Below, piece by piece: positions 44,571 through 55,500 of a stretch of DNA of 64,000 bases. The position numbers and the translations under genes are program-made. Under the pieces are notes generated by a model that did no database searches, was not told where the DNA came from, and saw only the letters and a list, made by a program, of their open reading frames with translations. The stretch is from Akebia trifoliata (Eukaryota > Streptophyta > Magnoliopsida > Ranunculales > Lardizabalaceae): contig CM030705.1 in the NCBI GenBank assembly GCA_017979445.1, positions 17,811,040 through 17,875,039 of the forward strand. The letters run 5' to 3'. Numbering within the stretch: position 1 is the stretch's first letter; every line of letters begins with the position of its first letter.

Positions 44571-45929
44571 AATGGGGGATTCACGCCGTATTTGATTTTT
44601 TTCCTTTAAAAAAAAAAACAAAGAGTTGGATTTTATGAAGGTCAGGTCAACATTTTAAATTTCTTTGAACCTTAGAAGTTTTCAAAATTGCTATCAAGAG
44701 GGTAACCTTTAATTCAAAGTAAACCTTATCATTTATAATTGAAATTGATTGGGTTTCAGAACAAAATACCCCTAATTTAATAGGGAATATAGCACTGGGG
44801 ATAATTAAACATAGTTTAAAAAAATAAATGCCTCTAGTATAAGGGGGGAAACATTACTCTTTAGAAAAAAAGAAATGTCCTTGTCATGAAAGTTTGAAAC
44901 CCTTGATTACCGCAAGCGCAATAAAGGTTTAAATTTTAATTTTGACTTTTTATATTGAAGATTTTGAGTCACGCTCAAAGAAATTGGAACAAAATATTTC
45001 TTTCTGAAATTTATCATAGAATCTGTTCTTTCTCCCCGTCGGTTCGTTTAAGGACATAAAGATCTTCAGATCAATCATAGATGAGATACTTATATCCACT
45101 GAGTCTATATTTGGTTCAAACTGGGTATTGAAACTTGATCATTCGAACTTTTGATGTTTCGGCTCGAATCGCTTTTTAGCTTTTCAACTCAACGAATATT
45201 TTCTTTTATTTTTTTGGTTGCTCTAACTTTTGACTAGATTGCTTTTTCAAGTTTTCAATTTAGCGAGTGTGCTCTAGTTTTTACCTAGATCGCCTTTTTA
45301 GGTTCTCTATCTAACGAGCTTATAATTTTTTCTTTTTTTTTTGTCCTGATTGTTGCCAAGGCCGTCCTTTCAGATTTTTAACCTTGTGAGCTTGCCTTAA
45401 TTTTTGCCTAAGTTGCCCTTTCGATTTTTCAACCTAGCAGGCCTCAATTTTCTTTTTCTACCATTTTAAACTTCTGGAGTTATTGTCTGGTCATGCTTTG
45501 TTACCTTCCTTGACTTTTCGCACGGTATTTAGGAGGACTTTCATGGGTAAGCTTAGGACTGGGCAAAGAAAGGAATTTTGAGGCTTCAACAATCCAAATG
45601 CCCCTTGTATGGCATTATTTTCTTTTTCTTTGAATTTTCTTCCCCATTCTGACAATATTTCTTTTTATTTTTGAATTTTTTCTTTGTGGGGGAATCTATT
45701 TTTTTTATTTTGATGTTGTCGGGCCTGAAGTAACTTCTCAGGTTGCCTACGTGCTCCCGAATTTTAGGATCAAACCAAAACGTAATTCGAATTCTTCCCT
45801 CCCTAGGTTAGGTGATCAGGCTGAGAAAGAAAAAGACATTTTTTTTTAAAGGCTGCAAAGGGCTAAGAAAGGAGATATTAAACTGGGTAGAAAGAAAATT
45901 AATTCGGCCAAAGATGTCTTGCTTAAATT
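44571..45929 (-). mobile_element. 3' non-coding region of the minus-strand Tat-like element
   Basis: It lies between the integrase tail and the tandem array. It includes a series of imperfect repeats around 45170-45440 with 'gattgctttttcaagttttc'-like sequence, and a segment near 45730-45790 with 'ggttgcctacgtgctcccga'. No gene is visible. Confidence 0.5.
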
Positions 45930-46488
45930 TAGTACCGTTTGATCTGATCAAGGTTGGTTGACTCTAGTAGTTCAATTCTATCATGATCTTGAAATTTGAC
46001 GATTTTTTCAGGTAGTATTTTCTTAATGAATGAATCTCTCCAATTGGGTTCAGACTTCCTCTTATGGTCGAGAATGAGTGCTCAATTTTCTTTGAAGTCT
46101 GATGATTAAATCCTTGACTTGTAAGTGGTGAACTTTGATTTTCTTGTCAAACGTACGAGTGACTCTTCTTTGATAAGTTTATAGTTGGTACATAACTTCT
46201 AGGTTATTTTTCTTCAATCCGGTTTAGTTCTTCGTACCGATGACGGACCTAATATGTTTCTAGCAATTGACTTTCCATCAATATCTTGAGATATGGGATT
46301 TCCATTTCAACTGGTAAGATTGCTTCCATATCATACACTAGAGAATAGGGAGTGATTCTAGTGGAAGACTGTATTGAAGTACGATATGTCCCCAGTGTGA
46401 ATGGTAACTTCTCTGACCAATCTTGACATATTTTCTCGATGATTGTTTTGAGATTCTTATTGGCTATCTCAACTGTTCCATTGGTCTG
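45930..46488 (-). pseudogene. Ty3/gypsy (Tat-type) integrase C-terminal part, broken
   Basis: The minus strand from 46488 reads 'QTNGTVEIANKNLKTIIEK', 'DWSEKLPFTLGTYRTS', 'RITPYSLVYDMEAILPVE' and, further on, 'KSEPNWRDSFIKKILP' and 'NLDQIKRY'. These are the end of the integrase catalytic core and the C-terminal domain of the Tat type. At least two stops and frameshifts interrupt it. The upstream pol (protease, reverse transcriptase, RNase H) is missing, as the element breaks off at about 46490. Confidence 0.85.
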
Positions 46489-46676
46489 AAAATAGTAATC
46501 TATTTTGAGAGCTCTACCTTGACTATTTTATTGGTCTGAGAATAGTAATCTATTTCGTAACCTCTCCTCTGATTATATGAGTCCTTTCTGGATTGTATAT
46601 GTGGTGTTCCATAAGACGAGTATAGCATGGGATAACATAGTTATTTTCCATGTCACAATATCCATAGGGCAATAAA
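46489..46676. other. junction between two inverted retroelement remnants
   Basis: It separates the left-pointing and right-pointing integrase remnants. A segment 'ttggtctgaaaatagtaatc' (46481-46500) is repeated with one change at about 46532-46552. I see nothing else recognisable. Confidence 0.5.
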
Positions 46677-47230
46677 CAGGCTGAAGCTACCAACTAGGTG
46701 TTGATAGATACGTTAAAGAAAATGCTGGGAGAAATAAAGGGAAGATGGAGAACAGTCTTACATGGTGTGTTATGGACCTATAAGACAACTGCCAGAACCT
46801 CCACAAGGATGTCCCCGTTCGCTATGGCTTATGGAATGGAGGCAGTGATTCCTATAGAAAGTAACTTCTCCACCATAAGATCCAGAATAGTGCAGATTGA
46901 CCAGAACAACTTGCAGATAATCATAGAACTAGATCTGTTGGAAGAGAAGCGATAAGCAATGTTGATAAGTCTAGAAAGCTATTACAAGAAGTTGCGAAGC
47001 TACTTTAATATGAAAGTCTGCCACAAGTAGTTTTAAAAAGGTGATCTGGTGCTACGTAGAGTATTTCAGAACACAGAATAGGAGAATAGTGGTAAGCTGG
47101 GTGTTAATTGGGAAGGGACATATTGAGTAGCAAAAATAGGCCAAAAAGAGTCTATTACTTGATAACAATAACCGGTCAAGAGCTGTCTAGACCGTGGAAT
47201 ACATGTAACCTGAAAAGATATTATCAATAA
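46677..47230 (+). pseudogene. Ty3/gypsy (Tat-type) integrase C-terminal part, broken
   Basis: The plus strand from 46677 reads 'QAEATN', a stop where Lys is expected, then 'VLIDTLKKMLGEIKGRW', 'GVLWTYKTTARTSTRMSPFA', 'AYGMEAVIPIE' and 'LDLLEEKR'. After a stop come 'GDLVLRRVFQNTE', 'GKLGVNWEGTY' and the terminal 'RPWNTCNLKRYYQ' followed by TAA. Gene order and motifs match Tat-lineage polyprotein ends. Several stops show it is dead. It is related to, but clearly different from, the minus-strand copy. Confidence 0.88.
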
Positions 47231-47278
47231 AAAATCTTTTTTGATCATCAGTAGCCTACGTGCGGATTAGCTACTGAA

Positions 47279-47985
47279 GATGGGCCCTACCTGGATCAAG
47301 GCCTACGTGGGTCTTCCCTGCCTTAATTTGTAGGGTAAGAAGCTGGTTGGGGCCCAACTTTGATACGCGTAAGTATTAATGTGGATCCCACCTGGATCCA
47401 GACCTACATGGGTTTTCTCTGCCTTAATTGGTAGAATAAGAAATTGGTCGGGGTCTTACTCTTTCACGAGTTCAAGAGAACTTAAGTTGGATCCCACCTG
47501 GATCTGAGACTACGTGGGTCTTCCCTTCCTTAATTAGTAGGGTAAGAAGTTGGTCGAGGCCCAACTTTAATACAAGTAACAAAGTACTAATGTGGATCCT
47601 ACTTGGATCCGGACCTACGTTGGTTTTCTCTGCCTTAATTAGTAGAGTAAGAAGCTGATCGGGGTTTTACTCTGTCATGAGTCCAAAAGCACTGAAGACG
47701 GGTCCTACTTGGATTTGGGCCTACGTGGGTCTTTTCTACCTTAATTAGCAGAGTAAGAAGCTGGTTAGGGTCCTACTTTGTCACGAGTACAATAGCACTA
47801 AAAATGGATCCCATCTAGATCCGAGCCTACAGCGTCTTCTCTACCTTAATTGGCAGAATAAGAAACTAGTTGGGGCCCTACTCTAACACAAGTAAGTTAG
47901 CATTAAGTTGAGTTCATCCTAGAGTCCAGTCCTTACAACTCTCTTCTGCTTTAACCACTAGAGTGAAGAACTGGACGATCAAGTT
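47279..47985 (+). repeat. tandem array, about 7 units of roughly 105 bp, after the integrase
   Basis: Units share 'ggatcccacctggatccgg', 'cctacgtgggtcttctctg', 'ccttaatt.gtagagtaagaa' and 'tggtcggggtcctactctg'. The last unit (from about 47900) is the most diverged. Position just downstream of pol is typical of 3' UTR arrays in Tat-lineage elements. Confidence 0.85.
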
Positions 47986-48599
47986 TTGTCCTAAGTGATA
48001 GAGTAAAAAGATTTGTTTAGTAGAAAAATATATCCTCAAAAACATCTATATATGGGTAGGAGAGAAGTTGCTGAAAGACTACAGTTTGCCTTAGAATAAT
48101 AAAAGTGTTGAAGAATAGCCGTTGTGGGAACAAAGAAATAAAGCTGAGTTATAACCTTCTTTAAGGACAATAATTCAAAGGAACCTCTCCAAAGTCTAAT
48201 GTAATCATTTCACCTAAGTAAAATTTGCATAAGGTAGAACCTAGGGGGAAGAGGTAGTAAATATGAGCAATTCAAACAGTTTAGTAGTGGAATATACAGT
48301 GCAAACAGTACGAATAAAGTTCAAATTGGAGGCAGATTAACAATTGACATAAGTAAGGCTAGCAATGTGAAGAAACAAATCTATTGGAATCTTTAAGCAA
48401 AGCGTTATTGAAATTTATGCTAAGATAAAAAGTAGCCTAATAGATTGTGTATGCAACGTAAGCAATATGGAGAAATAAAGTTCATATTAAAGACAAAACA
48501 GAAGTTGATGACAAAATTTTCTCATTGATCACTAGAAAAAGGTACAAGAGAAATCCCAATAATGGTATAGTACAAAATATAGCAATAAAAGCAGAGCAT

Positions 48600-51160
48600 A
48601 AGCAAAACCCAAATAGCAAATCTTCATTCGTTGGCAAATGATTGATTGACAAAAGTCTCAACAGCAAAATTTAGAGGATCAACCTCAACAATAGGATTCG
48701 GAGGGTCAACTGTCTCGTTCTGATCAACATCAATAACAGGGGTAGGAGGCAGGTCAAAAGGTAAGTCAGGGGGCAAATAACTGGCATGAATAGGTGGATT
48801 AATCGATCTGATTTGGACCAATTCTATGGTAAGCCTAGTCTCCATAAGCTAACCAGGGACTCATTCCAAGACAGCAACAGGGTTTCCCTCCCCATCCAGT
48901 TGAAAAGGTGAGACTAGCCCAAAATGCCAAATCTAAGACATACTCCTAACAAGAGAAACAAGAGGACTTTCTTCCTTATCTTCCTCTTCATTGCCTTCTT
49001 TCTCCTCCTCGTACTAAAGTCGAGCAGCCTCAAAGTCTTCATAGTAAGCCCTAGTAGAAGGTTCCTCTACTAATCGAAAGTATTGGGCCTGTAGTTTCCC
49101 TAATAGTTTCCTGGTCTCAGCCTCATCTTCCTTGGCCTGAGCTACTTTAGCTGATTCAATACCACCTCTTAGGGAGCCTAGCTCAAACTCTTGTTGTTGC
49201 ACTTTCTCTCAGAGATCCGTTAACTTTACATCTCTCATTTGCATTCTCTCTTTTTCAGTTGGTTAGTTCTAGTTGAAAAATACCCTAGAGATCTATCATC
49301 TTCTTATCGGTGCTAGGTTTTCCTAAGAAAATTGGGCCAAGTTAGCCTCCATCTTCTCCCTAGCCTTTTGGGAAAATTGGCTAAAAGAGGCTAGCTCAGC
49401 CTGGAGTAGAGTTATTTTTTTTTTCATGCTCCCTAATCAGAGCAGTTGTCTGGTCCTCAACTTCACGCCATTTCAAGAAGGCTAAGGTTCCACATATGTT
49501 AGCCTGTAAAGAAGAGTAAAGCAATTAAGTGAGTAAAGCCTGAAAAGTAAATAGCAGAACAAGAAGAGTAGAGAGCTACCTGATAGAGGCCATGAACAAA
49601 CTGATCGAAACCCAAGTTAGCATTGGCCTGGTCTACAACATCCCAATCCTTGGGAAAAATGAAGTGGGAGAGTAGAGAGGCAGCAATAATAGGGTTCCTC
49701 ACCCCGCGGCTCTTATTGTAGACGTGGTTGAAGGAAGTCCGCAAATCATTGTACTTATTTCTACCTTAGAGGAGGGCTTCACGACTCTTCCAGGAGAATG
49801 CAGTTTCCTTAAGAAGAGTCTTAAGGTGACTGACACCCTCTTGTTTTGACTCTTGTGGAAGGGGAAGGATCCCTCAAAACTTTCTTGACCAACTTACGCC
49901 TTTTACGTAGTTGAAGGTTAGGAGCAGGGCGGTGCTTCGTGATAATTTCCAATCTCTATTCTACCCGAGCCTAAATCTCCTCAGGAAGCCCAGTATGAAT
50001 AGTAACAGCTACAACAGTAGCAATAGTAATAGCAGTAGCTACAATAAAAGCAAAAGCAGAAGCAGGAATGACCTGTTTCCCACGCACTAGTATTAACTGG
50101 CCTGCTTTTTTAGGGAAAGTGGAGCCTTAAAAGGCCAGACTCATCCTCTTCTTCTTCTTGGCTGGGTCAGTAGGAGGAGCAGCCCAGATGGCATGGGAAT
50201 AGGAGAAAGAAAACTCTGAGAAGTCAATGTTAATGGCATCGGAGGACCCTTATAGAATTGGAGATGAAGGAAGATTAGAAATAGAGGCCAAGAAAGGATC
50301 AAGATCTTCCGGGATATGTTCGGCATGACCAAAGGAAGCCTGACCATATAAGGTATGTCGTGTAGGTGGTTAAGGAAAAACAAAGGCAAGGAGAAAAGGG
50401 AGATCTTTTGAGATCGATTTAGCCTGATCAAAATAGACTCGTCGTATAGGTGGTCGAGGCAAAAACAAAAGAGAAGTCTTCCATCACCACCCCCTCAGCA
50501 ACTCTACTTTGGAGGTCCACTGCCACTAGCCTCCGATCTTTGGATGCTCTGCACTACTCTTTCCTAGCATTGACAATGGAAAAGGCAAAAAAATCTGTGA
50601 AGAAAAATAAAGCAAAAATTAAAAACAGATTAAGTTGTAGACCGGACAGTGGATTTAAACAACCAGAAACCTAAAGTCAGTCTTACCTTGAAAGGTCTGA
50701 GGGACTCTAAATCTCTCATGAGGAATGCTAGGGGAAAACTTCCAGTTCTTGGAGATAAACATGGGGTCATTGTACCACCATTTGTCAACACTGGAGAAAG
50801 AAGGAGCCAGTGCTACTACTGCACTCTTGGAAAATAGTGAATAATACCCCAGACGTTGGGAGATGACTTTTAGATTGTATTTGGAGAGAAAGTTATTGGG
50901 GTTATGCCCATTTTCTCCATAATCTCCACTAAATGGTAAAAGTTGCCAGACATTTGGCCTAGGGCCTAGTTTATCTTACTCAATACCTCCCTAAGGAAGT
51001 GAGAGAGAGGGAAACTAAAGCCGACCTTAATTTGACCGATGTATACCAAGATTTCTCCCTGACGGCATTCGCTAGGGTTATTGGGATCATTACTAACCCG
51101 AAGAGACATAGAGGTAGAAATATAGAGTCTCCGCTGAAGTTGGGTTATGTTAGCAACCAT
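48600..51160 (-). pseudogene. antisense ORF region of the plus-strand Tat-like element, broken
   Basis: Minus-strand coding-like segments line up from right to left. They are 'VYIGQIKVGFSFPLSHF' (51000-51060), 'SGNFYHLVEIMEKM' (about 50910-50950), 'DKWWYNDPMFISKNWKFSPS' (50730-50800), 'FPKDWDVVDQANANLGFDQF' (about 49590-49660), a Glu/Ala/Gln-rich likely coiled coil (49014-49202), and a Pro-rich acidic stretch (48624-48845). Frameshifts and stops break it. The first part loosely resembles the 'putative gypsy-type transposon' family (PF04195), an inference from pattern only. Extra ORFs, some antisense, are known between pol and the 3' LTR in Tat-lineage elements. Confidence 0.45.
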
Positions 51161-51417
51161 TAAGAAAGTAAGTATGCAGAAATATGAAGATAAAGAAATA
51201 AGATTATCTCAATCTGAGAGATGTAAAAGTAATAGTGAAGTAGAAAGAAAGAGATAAATAATTCTTCATAGAATGCAGAGAGACGAAATCATAGAGTTAT
51301 ATCACAATAAGAAGAAGAATAAGTACTATGTCTCATATTTATAAGAGAAAATAAAATAGTATATACAACTAAGAGGACAGCCTAAGTCCAACCTGAACGT
51401 CGCAGTTTGGGGGTAGT

Positions 51418-52083
51418 ATAGATGATAGTGGGGTAAGTGGACGAACACAGATGAAGAGTGATTCGTCTTAATCATCAAAGATGATTTGAAACGACGGTGC
51501 ATTAAATGTGTCTATTCATTAAGGGTAAAAGTAATTATAGAGAATCAAGACAGCTGATGAGAAAGTAGATACGTGTCTCGAGAAGACATAAAGACTTCGT
51601 GTCTCCTCGAGAGAGGATAATTATAGAGGGAAGCTGGTTAAGTGGTACCATGTACAAATTAGCATATGGGCGCTACCCTTCAATAGAGCAGGTCAAACTA
51701 GAAATCTCCCTAGTCTGGCTAGAAGGGTAGCACATTACTGAATGAGACCTAGTCTGCCAATCAGGACAAACTTGGTCATAAAATAATCGTAATCCTGATA
51801 TGCGCACGTCGATCCCAGAGATCTCGGAGGAGATCTCTGCAGCATAATAAGACCAATCCAGAAGATCATTTTTCCATTTGTGGATCTACAGAATCAAGGG
51901 TTTCCCTAGGATTACCGCCCATGAGAGAAGAAAACCCTAATTCGTAGTAAGGGTTCATAAATATCACAGTTAGCATAGAAGCAGGGATATTTTTGACTGA
52001 TTGGAGGTCTAACCAGATCTTTAGACCATTCCTCTACTTCTCTAACTTAAGCGTCGGAGTGATTTTGGCAGGTACCACATCGG
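51418..52083 (+). mobile_element. probable 3' LTR of the plus-strand Tat-like element
   Basis: 'cgcagtttgggggtagtata' at 51401-51420 looks like the purine-rich primer just before an LTR. The following 660 bp include a promoter-like 'accctaattcgtagtaaggg' region and end with 'cttaagcgtcgga' and 'ggcaggtaccac', motifs common at the ends of Tat LTRs. No second copy is in the window, so the limits are approximate. Confidence 0.5.
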
Positions 52084-52308
52084 TACGAGGAAAGCGGTGA
52101 TAGGAGCGACTTTAGATCAGTGAGGCAAAGTCCATCAGCACCGTCTACCAGATTCTGACGGTACATTTATATTTCAAGACTTAACATCAGTTATATCCGT
52201 CACAAGTTCTACAGCGATCGAGGTTGTGACAAAATTTAGATCCGCTACTATAGTGAAATAGTCGTGCTATGGATAAATTCACCGCTATAGGTTATTTTTC
52301 TTATAGTG
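52084..52308 (-). mobile_element. CACTA-type transposon terminus
   Basis: Reading the minus strand from 52308 gives 'cactataagaaaaataacct', the classic 'CACTAyAAGAAAA' terminus of plant En/Spm elements. Subterminal 'gctatag'/'agcggt' and 'gtgacggata' motifs follow. Only one end is present. The other side runs into the LTR, so the element is truncated or inserted there. Confidence 0.55.
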
Positions 52309-52532
52309 ATCATTCATAATGATACAATGTATCTTATCCACTAGAATACGATGCATCTTATTTTATAACACCATGTCCAAACCCACATTGCTTAATTGTG
52401 TGTGTGGTGGTATGCCTTGTTATCTTTAGCTCATATTTAACACTGGCTAGAAACATAAGAATGTGACATGATTTTAAAAATCGTGATCTACGTAGAGTTA
52501 TCTTGATATCATTTTTTATTGAGAAAAGATGT

Positions 52533-53785
52533 CGTAATCGAGTTAATGCGGGACGCAAATCAAGTCAACGGTTAAGGGTATTGATGGAAAATTCGAAATT
52601 ATTTAAGTTTTCATTTATTTGGGTCTAAATTTATTGTTTAAGATTATTTTAGATTAGTTATTTATTTTAGGACTTTAATTTTATATTTTTTAGACTTATT
52701 TTCATGTTTCATTAGCCATCGTCTTAGTATAATATTTATAGGTAATTTACTAAGTTTAGTTTGTCTTATATTTAAATTTATTAGGGTTTAAAAATTAGGA
52801 GAGAGAAAGCTACGAAAATAAGGTTATTCATTTAGTAATTTAATTTGATATGATTCTTGATTTATTTCTTTATATAAATTGTATTAGGGTTTGTTTTTAT
52901 TAAAAAATGTAGATTTGATAACTAGATAATGAGTTTCTTTGATAGAGTGAAATGAGTTCTTCATCATTCTTGGTGTGATTCTAAGGTTCTATTGTTCTAT
53001 CCCTTCACTTTTTTTCTTCTAATGTTTATTTTTCTTTTAATTTATTTTATTTTTTCTTGAGTTTCTTTTAGTTCGATGTTCTTGATTTTCTTGATTCTTG
53101 ATTATTGAAACCTACAAACCTCAAGCTTTAATCATTTCTCCCATTTTCTTCAATCTTTATTTTATTAATTTCTCTCCAAATCTTTAACCTTTAATCATTT
53201 TCTTATCCTACAAATCTTTAATCATTTTCATTGGGATTGTGGTCATATTTGCAAAAGTCGAAACTAAATACCCTAATCCCTTAGTATGATACCAAGGTTT
53301 TATCTTTCTATCTATTCTTTTTTTTTTCTTTTAATCTTTAATTTTTTTTATTTATTTAAATAAACTCATTTTTTATTCATCAAATCTTTATTTTTTTAAA
53401 AAATAAAAATAAACCTTAATACAATCTATATAAAGAAAATAAATCAAGAATCCTAGTCAAACTAAATTAGCAAATAAATAATTTTATTTTCTTAATTTTC
53501 TCCTAATTTTCATATTAGCTTTTTAATAAAAACAAGCAAAGTTACTACATTGCCCCTAAATATTATAAGACCGTGCACCAACAAAACATGGAAATAAGTC
53601 CAAAAATTATATAATTAAAGTTCTAAAATAAAAAAAATAAAATAAAAATTACCAATATAAAATAGTTCTAAAGGATAAATCTACACCCAAATAAATAAAA
53701 GCCTAAATAATTATAAATTTTTCATCGGGATCCTTGACCGTTGATTTGATTTATGTTCCGCATTACGAGTTTTTTTTTTTTTTTT
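52533..53785. mobile_element. element with long terminal inverted repeats (about 400 bp each)
   Basis: The left arm (about 52539-52945) and right arm (about 53365-53770) are inverted copies. Examples are 'taatgcgggacgcaaatcaa' against reversed 'taatgcggaacataaatcaa', and 'ttgatttatttctttatata' against reversed 'ttgatttattttctttatat'. The core (about 52950-53290) contains 'ttggtgtgattctaaggttc' and is related to the insertion at 24785-25205. Long inverted arms suggest a Mutator-like or fold-back element. No transposase is seen. Confidence 0.65.
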
Positions 53786-54096
53786 TCTTTTCTTCATAAA
53801 TTTGATTGGGCTTTAAAAGTATGAGACCGAGATGAATTGTCAGTAACTCTAGTTGTGGGACCACCATGATATTGAACATGGAGGGATCTATAAACACTAC
53901 GAAAGCTGACGCTGATCCCATAGGCCCCACTGACCACAGTAAACCAAGAATATGTTAAAAAAACCTCAAAAGAACTCTTATCATTTCTAATATCTTTTCC
54001 CCTTATATTACATGATAAATTCAAGTATCTTAAGAGGATATTACAGATGGTAATCAACCTTACATGAGAATACCAAATCTACAAATCAAAAAAGTT

Positions 54097-54100
<4 letters not shown>
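53786..54100. other. short non-genic stretch
   Basis: No gene is seen. The open frame at 53794-54057 on the minus strand has no recognisable domain. Confidence 0.4.

Positions 54101-54170
<70 letters not shown>
54101..54170. repeat. (TA)35 microsatellite flanking a fold-back element
   Basis: An uninterrupted TA run of 70 bases directly abutting the first fold-back element at 54171. Confidence 0.95.
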
Positions 54171-54174
<4 letters not shown>

Positions 54175-54532
54175 CCCGTTCAGCAACAACATTTTGACAA
54201 ACATTTTGGCAAAACATTTTTCAAAACATGGGTTAGAGGTTTTGGAATGGGCTGATTTTTGGTGAGGATGATCTCTACGGTGAGGAGATCATCCTCACCA
54301 ACAATCATCCCATTCCAAAACCTCTAACCCCAGTTTACAAGTTGAAAAATTGTGGACCGTCCATTTTTTGTAACCATTTTTTATGGGGTTAGAAGTTTTG
54401 GAATGGGCTGATTTTTGGTGATGATGATCTCCTCACTGTAGAGATCATCTTCACCAAAAAGCTGTCCATTCCAAAACCTCTAACCCATGTTTTGAAAAAT
54501 GTTTTGCCAAAATGTTTGTTGCTGAACATTTC

Positions 54533-54534
<2 letters not shown>
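54171..54534. mobile_element. fold-back element, copy 1, embedded in TA repeats
   Basis: The outer arms pair with each other, for example 'acaaacattttggcaaaaca' against reversed 'acaaacattttggcaaaaca' at the right end. Each half is itself a hairpin, with 'tggaatgggctgatttttgg' facing its complement around 'gatctctacggtgaggagat'. The centre is 'aaaattgtggaccgtccatt'. It is bounded by TA microsatellites on both sides. Confidence 0.8.

Positions 54535-54566
<32 letters not shown>
54535..54566. repeat. (AT)16 between the two fold-back copies
   Basis: A 32-base AT run that separates the two fold-back elements. Confidence 0.95.
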
Positions 54567-54568
<2 letters not shown>

Positions 54569-54945
54569 GTCCCTATCCGTGGCCAACAGTTTGGCAAACA
54601 TTTTGGCAAACACTTTTTCAAAACATGGGTTAGAGGTCTTGGAATGGGCTGATTTTTGGTGAGGATGATCTCTACGGTGCGGAGATCATCCTCACCAAAA
54701 ATCAGCTCATTCCAAAACTTCTAGCCCCATTTTACAAGTTGAAAAATCGTGAACCGTCCATTTTTTGTAAACCATTTTTGATGAGGTTAGAAGTTTTAGA
54801 ATGGGCTGATTTTTGGTGATGATGATCTCCTCACCATAGAGATCATCCTCACCAAAAATCAGCCCATTCCAAGACCTCTAACCCATGTTTTGAAAAATGT
54901 GTTTGCCAAAATGTTTGCCAAGCTGTTGGCCATTGAACGCTACTC
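54567..54945. mobile_element. fold-back element, copy 2, embedded in TA repeats
   Basis: It is a direct repeat of copy 1 with scattered substitutions and the same nested palindrome design: 'ggttagaggtcttggaatgg' against its complement, and centre 'gaaccgtccattttttgtaa'. It is followed by a TA run at 54946-54966. Confidence 0.8.
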
Positions 54946-54966
54946 TATATATATATATATATATAT

Positions 54967-55500
54967 AAAAGAAAGAAGGGAAAATCAAGTTATCTCATAA
55001 GGCTCTTTTTTATTTTCTCGCCTTCAATACTACTTGTATTCTGCTAGATGAATCAATGATCTGATTATCAAGTGATGAGCATCCACAAAATTAATTTGGA
55101 CCATGTATAAAATTTCGTTACAGTTAATCTTCTCATTGACACATTTGTAAATTTTGATTTCAATGTATAGATGGAAGGAGAAATCTATAGGAATTTGGAT
55201 CGGTTTTGTGGCTGCAAATTGGTTCCCTGTGCTAAGTTGATGGAGTTTCAATTTTCCAATCAAAAGATAGAAAAACTGTTGATAGATAATAATTAACAAA
55301 AATGTAACGATGATCTTGAGACATTTCTTTTCATTCTCATTCTCCACCTCTTTCTACATTAGATTGGACCCAGTTCAGATGCACAGTGATCAAGGTGCCT
55401 TGGAATTTCGGAATTGATGTAAAAAATCTAGAATTTTAGAAGTTGTATCTATAAGAGGAGAAACAATTGATGTATTTGAGAAATTGGTCTCAACACCTAA
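54967..55500. other. stretch downstream of the membrane-protein gene
   Basis: No supported gene. The minus-strand open frame at 55030-55347 (105 codons) has no recognisable domain. Sequence from about 55420 begins to resemble the 3'-end repeats that follow. Confidence 0.4.

Noticed and set aside
52100..52170. Primer-binding-like site after the Tat LTR ('accgtctaccagattctgac')
   Set aside because: It loosely resembles the 'ggcgccgtctgtgggaa' primer site, which would make the LTR a 5' LTR. However, the same interval reads as the subterminal region of a CACTA element on the other strand, and no gag follows, so I did not call it.
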